From contig CAICTM010000421.1 of NCBI GenBank assembly GCA_903772945.1, forward strand, positions 1-64,000: a stretch of DNA of 64,000 nt, in the 5' to 3' direction. The DNA is from Seminavis robusta. Lineage: Eukaryota > Bacillariophyta > Bacillariophyceae > Naviculales > Naviculaceae. Every line of letters begins with the position of its first letter. Within the stretch, counting starts at the first letter, position 1. The translations under genes were made by a program, and so were the position numbers. Below, piece after piece: positions 56,841 to 64,000 of this stretch. The notes beneath the pieces were generated by a model. That model did no database searches. It saw only the letters and a program-made list of their open reading frames with translations, and was not told where the DNA came from.

Positions 56841-57237
56841 TGCTCTGTAGTTTCACTCTACAGAAGGGGCAGAGTGAACTCCCAGAGTTTTGGCTAAGTA
56901 ATGAGTTCGAACAGGCCGCAGAATGTATGTGACCCGAGTTGGCATGACAGGGACGGCAGGCGCATGATTCGATCCTTGCACAGACCAGGTATACTACTAT
57001 CTATATATGTATACCTATATATATTTATAACCACGGGTTAACGGTCCTAGAAGAGGAGTTGTCACATTCACAAAGTGCACGAAAAGAAAACAATTACGCC
57101 CTCATGCAAACCAAAAAACAGTCAAGGCTGCACTGACGAAAGACATATGGGTATATGCACAAAAGAAGGCAACAAAGAAGAACACATATTATCTTATACA
57201 TTAATTTTTCAGGTCTCTCTTGACTATAGAATAGTAC
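56841..57237. other. AT-rich intergenic DNA
   Basis: No gene is supported. It contains TATATA runs at 56995-57030 and forms the 3' flank of the minus-strand histone H3 variant gene. Confidence 0.4.
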
Positions 57238-57322
57238 CTAAAACCTTTCACCTCGAATCCTCCTGGCTAGCTGGATATCTTTTGGCATGATGGTGATTCT
57301 CTTGGCATGGATAGCACAAAGG

Positions 57323-57343
57323 TTGGAACATTTGAACATGTTC
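57323..57343. repeat. 21-bp target-site duplication, left copy
   Basis: It begins TTGGAACATT and ends ACATGTTC. It is identical to 58732-58752 and encodes the H3 residues NMFKCSN on the minus strand. Confidence 0.92.
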
Positions 57344-58323
57344 CCGAATCCGTCCCCAGCATTCTTCATGTCAAAGGACACCAGGACGACGCTAAACCAT
57401 ATGACGAACTGAACTTAGAGGCTCAACTCAACATTGAGGCTGATCAGTTGGCTGATGACTGGCTCCAGGCCCACCCCAATTTTGACCATTCCAAAGTCCC
57501 CATCCTGCCCACCAGTGGATGTCAAATCAACTTGCCCTATGGGACTCTCACCCACAACATCAAGCATGAACTCAAATTGGCTCGATCTGTGCCTGACCAT
57601 GCCGCATTTCTCATGGACAAGTATGAATGGGACCAGGAGATATTTGATGACATTGACTGGACGTGTCATGGACGAGCATTAAATCGAATGAAAGCACACC
57701 AAACTTCCATGATAAAGTATCCGATCGGCTGGCACCCCGTGGGTACCCAAGTCAACAAGTACGACCCCAAATATCCCATTGCATGTGCATCCTGCGGCTA
57801 CCACGAAGAGGACAAGGACCATGTCATGAGTTGCCTGAAACGACAAACTGACCGAGACAACTGGAAAAAAGCAATCAAGCAGTATCTAGACAAACACAAC
57901 ACTCACCCATCCCTCCATGCCGCTATCACATCTGCACTCAACACCCTCCTAGATGATGGTGACATTGAGTCAATTGAACACAATGCTGATATCCAGGACA
58001 TCATAGATTCCCAACACAACATCGGATGGGAACACATCTTCAAAGGGCGATTCTCCAAACTCTGGGCCCAGAAGCAAGATCAGCACTTAAAAGACAACAA
58101 CCTCAAAACATCAAGGAAGAATGGTCAGTCCTGGCTCACAGGATTAATCCATGAAATGCACAAACAGTGGTGGGACCTCTGGGAAGCCCGGAATGAAGAC
58201 AGACATAGCAAAATTGCCCAAGCCCAAGCCCAGGCAGAAAACCAACAAGCCATCCATGAACTTGACCTGCTTTACACCAAATACACTGACCAGTTGCTTC
58301 CAGAGCACCTCTGGCTTCTCTAA
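57344..58323 (+). CDS. LINE ORF2 C-terminus (RNase H end and zinc domain)
   Basis: The frame opens directly at the truncation point with the RNase H His motif ([10 protein letters not shown]) and its last Asp region ([12 protein letters not shown]). The CxxC finger ([19 protein letters not shown]) and the Trp-rich tail ([17 protein letters not shown]) follow. It has the same layout as residues 650-990 of the large LINE but is clearly divergent, so it represents another family of the same clade. There is no start codon of its own; the Met at 57307 lies in H3 sequence. The reading frame is intact up to TAA 58321, so the insertion may be young. Confidence 0.8.
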
Positions 58324-58731
58324 ACATCATTCCATACTAGAGCCCAATAGCCAACCTCATCAATTTGACAATGGATCAATACTTGGGAGCCTATTCTGCA
58401 AGAGAGTTGCACCACCCGACTTGAGACTGGATAGGGGACTCTCCCTTCTTTCGTCCTCCCCTCCTCCCCTCCTTTCCTCCCCAGTAACTCTCCCATGCCA
58501 TTTGCCCACCTCTTTCCGTCTTCAATGTTCGGCACGATTCTGTGAATCTGCCAATGTAAAATACTGTAGTGATACATAAATGCATCATCTCCTTTGGGAG
58601 TGTGATGCCGGTGAGGGTGCCTTTGGCTGCCTCTCTGTGAGATCAACCCTCGCTTCGGCCTGGGGGAATAGTCAGTGCAGGAGTGCTTGCCCATTGACAC
58701 CATATTCGTTATAAAAGATATTGTTTTTTTA
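57344..58731 (+). mobile_element. 5'-truncated LINE inserted in the H3 variant gene
   Basis: The insertion is 1388 bp. It holds only the end of ORF2 (to 58323) and a 3' UTR of about 400 bp that ends in a T-rich TTGTTTTTTTA stretch at the duplication. 5' truncation plus a long target-site duplication is the normal outcome of target-primed reverse transcription. It runs opposite to the H3 gene. Confidence 0.88.
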
Positions 58732-58752
58732 TTGGAACATTTGAACATGTTC
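58732..58752. repeat. 21-bp target-site duplication, right copy
   Basis: Identical to 57323-57343 and directly abutting the LINE's T-rich 3' end. Confidence 0.92.
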
Positions 58753-59070
58753 ACAAGATGGGCTTCTGACGCTTGCTGGAGAGCTTCCATTGCAGACCCT
58801 TGGAACCTGATGTCTTTTCTACTATCAGAAGCTATCTCTCGAACAAGACGCTGAAAGGGCAGTCTCCTGATTAGGAGATCGGTTGACTTCTGGTACCTTC
58901 GAAATTCTCTGAGAGCCACGGTTCCTGGGCGATAGCGCTGTCTCTTTTTGACACACACCTTCAATGGAGGAGGGACCTTCCTGGCTGGCGGCCCGCCTTG
59001 CTAGCACCTTCCGGAATCTGGGATGTTGCCCGTCGACTACTTTGCTTGCAGTTGGTTTAGTCCTTACCAT

Positions 59071-59227
59071 ACTGGAGGAAATCAATTTTATGTCTCATTA
59101 TTTTTTGACTGTGGATGTAGTCGTTAAACTGCATGCATAGTAGCATGCTGACCCTAGATTTTGAAAATGTGTCAGTCTCACAAAAATCTTGTTTGGACAA
59201 ACGAAAACGAAAAACAAAGGAATAATA
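59071..59227. promoter_or_regulatory. Short divergent intergenic region (157 bp)
   Basis: It lies between the H3 variant start (minus) and the probable start of the plus-strand Cys-rich gene, so both promoters would overlap. No definite element was recognised, although the stretch near 59090-59110 is AT-rich. Confidence 0.35.
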
Positions 59228-60501
59228 TGTCACTTCCTGGTTCTTGGTTGGATAGCGAGTGTGCAGATGCAGAAGCGTATGCCAAGCAATGCTACCAGGA
59301 TCTTGTATAGTGGGTGCCCTCTGTGTCTTGAAGAAGATACCTGTAATCTTTGCTTCGAGTTCAAGCTCAACAAGTCGAGGGCTCCAGGTGATTGGTGGGC
59401 CACCAGAAACCTAAAAGACCACGCTCCAATTTCACCTCCAGAAACACTGTCAGCGAGTCGAATCCTCTTCATGGAGAAGATGGGCCATGTTTTTGATAGT
59501 GGATCGGGTGCTAATAGTAAGAAGAAGAGAAGCAAGAAGACCAATGACAAGAAAGCAACCTGTCAAGGGAAGAAGACTGGTGAGAAGAGGACTGCAGCAG
59601 GTGGTCAAAGATCAAGGACTGCCAAGCACAGACAAGGGAAGAGGAAGGAGTCTAGCAGCGGAGCAGCGGAGAGCAAACAATCAAGGCTGAACTTCACAGT
59701 GGAAGGATACCCAAGAGAGTCATCTGAGTACGAGCCTAGCGAGGGCAAGATAGTGTACAGGCCGCCGGGCCATGGACAGAGCAAGGAGGACAAGCATGAT
59801 GGCATCATAGCTCCCCACTGTGACATCTGTCACCTCAAAGCATGCCTTGCCACTGCTTGGGACCAGAGATTCGTGATAGCTGCCACAAGCACTTGATAGC
59901 TGACAAGAGAACTATCAATTTCACAAAGAAGGCTGTGGAAAAGATGCTTCAGAAGGAACACTGCAGGCTTTTCATGAAAAGGTACCGCATCAAGGATCCC
60001 ATCCCAGTTTGCATTGTTTCAACCTCGGAACTGAAAGTAGATGTGTATGGGAAGAGGATGCTTGACGATGAAGCTAACATGGAATCAAGTGATGATGATG
60101 AAACGGTTGGTGGGGACTTGGAGGAGTTGAAAGTCGACTTGTATGGTAATAAGAAACTGTCGTGCAAAGATGACAGCAGCGACCATAGTAGCAACGATGA
60201 GTCAGAATCAGATGAGAGAGGAGGGAGAATGCAGAGAGAGGACCAAGTATATGAAATTGTCTTGGATTCCTCGGATGAGGAGGGCGACGAAGAGCTGTAC
60301 CGTCCTGTATTCCCGAAACAAGCCGAGACGGTAAAGGCTGTCAGAAAACAAACTGCTCCTCCTGCCACAAAAGCAAACAGGGTCTCTATTGGAAGTGTCA
60401 ATAATAAACTGGAGGCTAAGGAAGGCAACAATAAAGCAGAAAGTCTGTCGTCCTGCTCATCCGATGACGATGAAATGGCGTTCACCATGAAGTTTACATG
60501 A
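59228..60501 (+). pseudogene. Cys-rich, basic/acidic protein of unknown function, frameshifted
   Basis: The likely start is ATG 59228 (MSLPGSWLDSECADAEAYAK). The frame changes near 59306, giving a Cys cluster (GCPLCLEEDTCNLCFEF) and a long Lys/Arg/Ser-rich middle (KKKRSKKTNDKKATCQGKKT). A second Cys/His cluster (HCDICHLKACLATAWDQ) follows; the frame changes again near 59860 into DSCHKHLIADKRTINFTKK and then an acidic Ser/Asp/Glu-rich tail ending at TGA 60501. The layout suggests a nuclear, zinc-binding, nucleic-acid or chromatin protein, but no family is recognised. Two one-base shifts mean decay, unrecognised small introns or sequence error. Confidence 0.5.
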
Positions 60502-60559
60502 AGGGAGACCTAACAATGAGTAGAAGAGTTCATAGTAGTATAAGTAGACAAAAACCATG

Positions 60560-60977
60560 TTAGTTCTCTTTTCTCTCCATCGTTCTGGTACCCAGTTCCA
60601 CAGGCTTTGCTTCAAACTTTTTCTCTGTGGGCTCCTTCTCATCACCAAGACCATTTTTGCTTGCGTCAGTCTCCTCTGCATCAACCCTTTTCTTGGGGGG
60701 CTTCTTCTTATCATCAAGACCATCGTGGCTCCCGTCAGTGTCATCGAAATTGGAATCCTCGGACTCCTTCTTTCCCTCCTCCTCTACCTTATCCTAATTG
60801 TCTTTTTCTTCCTCGTCATCAGCCCCTTCTTCCTTTTCTTGCAGTTTGGTGTAATAATGGGGGTGGATGAGCTGGAGGTATCGTTCAATGTTCTGGTGGA
60901 GGTCCTTATCCTGTGAATTGAACAAGGAATCATAGTGGAAGTGGGGGTAGATACGTGCTATACTGCATTTTTGCCTG
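60560..60977 (-). pseudogene. Acidic minus-strand ORF fragment with one TAG
   Basis: One minus frame reads from 60977 (after a splice-acceptor-like CTAACCTACAG) through HYDSLFNSQDKDLHQNIERY and HPHYYTKLQEKEEGADDEEE. It meets TAG at 60794-60796 and continues as an Asp/Glu/Lys-rich stretch (KKPPKKRVDAEETDASKNGL) to TAA 60560. The plus-strand hydrophobic ORF over the same bases is its antisense shadow. It may be a last exon of a gene whose upstream part is lost. Function unknown. Confidence 0.4.
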
Positions 60978-60994
60978 TAGGTTAGCCTGCAGGA

Positions 60995-61536
60995 GTGGAT
61001 GGTGTCAACGGAAATGAGAGCTACCTACAAGTCTATGGAGACTCCAGTTCAGATGAAGAAACAGTGGAATCCGAGGAATCAGATGAAGATTCTAAGGATG
61101 GGAACGCCCCAGGGCTAGTACCAAGGGCATCCAAACAGTATGCTCCAGACATTGCTTCCGATGAAGAAGGAGAAGAGGGATTCCAAGGAATCCCAACAAT
61201 TACAAGTCCAGACAACCCAACAGTAGAAGAAGCGGCACCAGCAGTGGATACCAATGATGGAAACCTTGCTGGGCCAAGCTTCCTAGAGTTGGAATTCGGC
61301 ACTCAGCTTGGATTGCCACAGCCGAAGCCAACAAGAAAGGAGTGACCTTCATACAAGATGATGAAACGAAGCAGCCACTACTTTATGAGACCGACACAAG
61401 CAAGCACTTGGCTTTATTCATGGACTCCTTGAATCACAGGAGTGCCACGGCATCAGTCAAGGATGAGAGCAGCCATACCCAACAACACCTACTAACGACC
61501 CTAGGGGGAGCCACTGACGATTATGGATTTTGTTAA
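60995..61536 (+). pseudogene. Acidic ORF, frameshifted, unknown function
   Basis: The first 116 codons are Asp/Glu/Ser-rich (SSSDEETVESEESDEDSKDG), ending FLELEFGTQLGLPQPKP. A one-base frame change near 61325-61340 then leads into KKGVTFIQDDETKQPLLYET and a tail ending at TAA 61536. A splice-acceptor-like GCCTGCAG lies just before it at 60985-60992, so it could be an internal or last exon. It overlaps the upstream part expected for the minus-strand fragment at 60560-60977. No family is recognised. Confidence 0.35.
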
Positions 61537-61551
61537 TAAAATCATTTTATT
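61535..61551. terminator. AT-rich palindrome after the acidic ORF
   Basis: AATAAAAT, one central C, ATTTTATT: a perfect inverted repeat overlapping the stop region. It contains AATAAA on both strands and so could serve as a polyadenylation signal for convergent transcripts. Confidence 0.3.
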
Positions 61552-62299
61552 GATAACCAAGGGTTAGAGATAAAGAAAGAGGAGGAAATCTGCATAAAAG
61601 ACGTACCTAGCTAGCTAGCTAGTAGCGAGATACTAGTAGAGTAGCATGTTGTGTAGACAAAGCACAATGGTACTATTTTACTATAGATTTGTATGATGGT
61701 TTGCATAAACGGTACCAAATTCCTTTTCACAGGTCTATGCAGCATTGGCTCATCTATGAATTCCAGTTAGGAACTCAGCTGGTAGGTGCACAAGAGCTGG
61801 GAGGGAGAACTCTGCTTGGAGGTCTCACTCCTCTGGCACTTGGGAATGGGCCAGCCACAAAGCTGGCTGCCACTGTTATTCAATCTCCACAGCAATGATT
61901 GAACAACTTACTCTTTGCCTTGGCACAATCCACACAGGAAGGCTTCGACTGTGGGGAAACTAGTGCTACTGAGGCTGTATCTGGTCAACTATCCTTTCAT
62001 TACTTTTTCTTCTTTAAACTATGCTAAAATCAACTGAACACAAATCCTCGGCAGCACTCAGCCATGCAGCTTTGGCTCTCTCATTTGGCTGGTGCTGGCA
62101 AGCTAATTTTCTATATTGGTCTTGGCTGAAGAACTGCATCATCCTTGGGTATATAGAGTTCCTCAGCTATTTCTGTATTGCCAGATGGCTGCACTGCTGA
62201 CCTTACGGTTGGAGTATACAGATGTCACAGCGATTCTTCCACCTGGCTAAACCAGCACAGCTGCTTCGCACCACAATGGGAGTTCACGTGGATTCCCAC
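61552..62299. other. Noncoding; probably includes the 3' LTR of the right-edge Copia
   Basis: No supported gene. It contains a CTAG tandem run (61606-61624) and a minus-strand TATATA-type motif near 62150. The 3' LTR of the Copia at 62300-64000 should lie here, but only one LTR is in the window, so its ends cannot be set. Confidence 0.4.
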
Positions 62300-64000
62300 T
62301 CATCGCTCCCCACCATGTGATGTGTCCATGGTGGTGTCTAGGAGATCAGCTGTGTCTCCTTGCCAGAACAGAACTGCCTTCAGAATGGGCCATATCTGGG
62401 AGTAACCCCAGTGTTTCGTCAGGATATCTGCGGGGTTGATCGCTCCCGGTAGATGATGAAACGAGATGGTCCCTGCAGCAATGGCTTCTCTGACGAAGTG
62501 GTAGGAAAGGGCGTGATGTCTCTTCTTAAGGGGCGAATGGGGCTGGGTGGAACTTGTCACCACAGACCCATTGTCACCAAACATGTATGTTGGCCCCTTT
62601 ACCTCCACACCAAGGTACCTGAGTGTAACTCTGGCTGCAATGGCCTGTTGGGTGGCAACCCTGGCAGCAACGAACTCAGAGCCGTATGTGGCTGCTTCCA
62701 CAGTAGCTTGCTTCTTGCAGTACCATTCGAATGGGGTCTGGTTCACATAGTGCAGTACACCAGTGACTGCCTTGCCATTGACCCAATCGTGGTATAGGTT
62801 TGCATCCACATAGGTCGTCAACACTACCGGCTTGCCCTTCGGCTGTGGGGCATCTACTGGGAGTTCCTCCTGTGCCTCCCCATAGACCGTCCTTGTCCAG
62901 TCGTAGGTTCGGTATTCCAGTTGGGAGTAGTCTGGCTCGTTGGTGCGGATCCTGATTCCTGCCTGGTTCATCTTGACCAAGAATCCAGTGATCCTCTTGA
63001 GTCTTTCCAGATGCCCCACCCTGGGTGCCACCCTGAAGGACGACATTGACATTACAGAGACTGCAATATCAAATCTCCCAAGTGAAATTGCCCATTGCAA
63101 AGCTCCAATCAGGGACTGGTATTTTGAGATCCCATCATCATCCAGGAGAGGAGAGGTATCAAGCTCTGGGTGGTCGTTCTTCTCCACTGGACTGGTGACC
63201 TTAGTGGATGGATTCTCCCCAAACAAGGATACGTACTGGGCCTTGACACGTTCAATGTACTTTCTTGGTGTCATGGACAGGATTCCGTCGCTATCCCTTT
63301 CAAAGTCACATCCCAGATGGAAGGTAACAGGTCCAGTTCCTTTGAGTTTGAACTTGTGTGGTGGAGCCTGCAGCAGATCGATGATGACTTGAGGTTGCTT
63401 GGAAGCTATCAATAGGTCGTCAACATAGCAACCGATGTACTCATAGTGATCGCCACAATCACGCATCCAGATATCTGGCTCAGCCTTAGAGGGCTTGAAG
63501 CCAAATCCGTGAAGCACATCGTACAGTCTATCATGCCAACACTTGCCTGATGACTTGAGGCCATATTGGGCCTTGATCATCTTCATCGTATGCCCAGCCA
63601 TGTCTCCAAACTCCCCACCAGCAATAAAACACACCTTCTCAGTCGTGTAGCTTTCCAGGTATGCATTGCCAATGTCCGTTGCCCAGAGTTCAAGCCCATT
63701 CAACTCAGCCAAGAAACTAACCAGACGGATGCCCTGTAAGGACACAACACCTGAGTAGGTTGGGTCTACTGGTGTCTCTGTCCTGTGGCCTCCTGCCACA
63801 AACCTTGCCTTGTGCCGCCCGTCATGTTTGACGGCATAGACCATATGACATGGTATCTTCTGGTAGCCTGTTGGGACTGGGGTACCCTTTCCCAGTGACT
63901 CGAAGGTGTCGTATTCCATCAATTGGGCAATCTCCAGTCTCTCTGCATCCTGCCACTTGCTGTTGCCATTCTTCTCGTCGATGAAAACAGCTTCAGCGTG
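62300..64000 (-). CDS. Copia polyprotein, RT and RNase H (continues past the window)
   Basis: The minus frame is open from the window edge to TGA at 62300-62302, covering more than 560 codons. RT features are KHDGRHKARFVAGGH, WATDIGNAYLESYT, KAQYGLKSSGKCW and the intact catalytic box IGCYVDDLLIAS. RNase H carries its acidic residues in TTYVDANLYHDW, YGSEFVAARVATQQ and YMFGDNGSVVTS, and ends with PADILTKHWGYSQIWP. No internal lesion is seen, unlike the other Copia copies here, so this may be the youngest one. Protease, integrase and gag would lie beyond 64000. It is a third or fourth distinct Copia family in the window. Confidence 0.9.
   Translation of the reverse strand, partial: HAEAVFIDEKNGNSKWQDAERLEIAQLMEYDTFESLGKGTPVPTGYQKIPCHMVYAVKHDGRHKARFVAGGHRTETPVDPTYSGVVSLQGIRLVSFLAELNGLELWATDIGNAYLESYTTEKVCFIAGGEFGDMAGHTMKMIKAQYGLKSSGKCWHDRLYDVLHGFGFKPSKAEPDIWMRDCGDHYEYIGCYVDDLLIASKQPQVIIDLLQAPPHKFKLKGTGPVTFHLGCDFERDSDGILSMTPRKYIERVKAQYVSLFGENPSTKVTSPVEKNDHPELDTSPLLDDDGISKYQSLIGALQWAISLGRFDIAVSVMSMSSFRVAPRVGHLERLKRITGFLVKMNQAGIRIRTNEPDYSQLEYRTYDWTRTVYGEAQEELPVDAPQPKGKPVVLTTYVDANLYHDWVNGKAVTGVLHYVNQTPFEWYCKKQATVEAATYGSEFVAARVATQQAIAARVTLRYLGVEVKGPTYMFGDNGSVVTSSTQPHSPLKKRHHALSYHFVREAIAAGTISFHHLPGAINPADILTKHWGYSQIWPILKAVLFWQGDTADLLDTTMDTSHGGER

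Larger units (their letters stand above)
57238..59070 (-). pseudogene. Divergent histone H3 variant gene split by a LINE
   Basis: From Met 59070 the minus strand encodes an H3-like tail (MVRTKPTASKVVDGQHPRF), then, after a one-base frame change in a CCCTCCTCC run near 58970, the histone fold: [39 protein letters not shown] and [12 protein letters not shown] at 58732. The remaining C-terminus is found 1.4 kb away at 57238-57343, reading [20 protein letters not shown], then RIRGERF and TAG. A 21-bp duplication flanks the intervening LINE. R2, K4 and K9 are kept; R8 is Ser, K14 is Gln and K18 is Phe. Loop 1 has normal length and the RYQKST Gln is kept, so it is not CenH3-like. It is non-functional as assembled. 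Confidence 0.88.

Noticed and set aside
57307-57343. Met 57307 as the start of a 338-residue protein
   Set aside because: These codons are antisense histone H3 sequence and the target-site duplication. LINE sequence begins only at 57344.
58732-59070. Centromeric H3 (CenH3)
   Set aside because: Loop 1 is of canonical length and the RYQKST segment with its Gln is conserved, unlike typical CenH3 proteins.
48462-60796. Possible TAG codon reassignment
   Set aside because: Several in-frame TAGs occur (Copia, LINE, acidic ORFs), but the H3 variant ends with TAG right after RIRGERF, the normal end of H3. The broken genes are mostly decayed retroelements.
60557-60916. Plus-strand 119-codon hydrophobic ORF resembling a membrane protein
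   Set aside because: It is the antisense of an Asp/Glu/Lys-rich minus-strand reading frame. GAA and AAG codons read backwards give Phe, Leu and Ser.
1-64000. CRISPR arrays, rRNA or tRNA genes, bacterial operons
   Set aside because: No regularly spaced direct repeats, rRNA motifs or cloverleaf candidates were recognised. The gene content is eukaryotic.

Overview
This 64 kb window is eukaryotic, repeat-rich DNA, most likely from a diatom or another stramenopile. The inference rests on Copia retrotransposons of the type common in diatoms, a large LINE with APE-like endonuclease plus RNase H, a DIRS-type tyrosine-recombinase retroelement, and an MsrB-like protein whose N-terminus resembles a secretory leader followed by a plastid transit peptide (phenylalanine and proline just after the predicted cleavage site). 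The species cannot be proven from the sequence.

Layout. Bases 1-3100 hold the only two intact-looking host genes: an MsrB/SelR-like protein (minus strand, 681-1298) and an F-box/ankyrin protein (plus strand, 2154-3074). Bases 3653-8517 hold a decayed acidic-repeat gene, a small ORF with an in-frame TGA and two unidentified broken ORFs. Bases 8518-48109 are a nested retrotransposon block. Its scaffold is a minus-strand DIRS-like element (gag, RT, RNase H, tyrosine recombinase). A 144-bp-LTR Copia lies between its RT and RNase H parts, and a 10.7 kb LINE sits inside its gag with a 16-bp target-site duplication. Bases 48110-54578 are a decayed Copia with an inactivated YVDD box. Bases 55640-56840 are a Copia fragment split by a 352-bp inverted-repeat element. 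Bases 57238-59070 are a divergent histone H3 variant gene split by a 5'-truncated LINE with a 21-bp target-site duplication. Bases 59228-61536 are frameshifted acidic or Cys-rich host ORFs. A Copia pol runs off the right edge.

A key caveat concerns the assembly. Bases 4375-24047 and 24073-44410 are two copies of the same roughly 20 kb, joined at a run of 25 Ns. Every ORF that is intact in one copy is shredded by small indels in the other, and the noisy sequence lies on both sides of the Ns (about 11.5-24.0 kb and 24.1-33.5 kb). This is the pattern expected of a gap over-filled from both sides with unpolished long reads. The tandem duplication is therefore probably artificial, and the real locus would be about 20 kb shorter.

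Read as one locus, the DIRS-like element is assembled from the clean halves: YR and RNase H at 9334-11258, RT at 33464-34726, and gag at 34941-36449 continued at 47131-47607. No CRISPR array, tRNA or rRNA was recognised.
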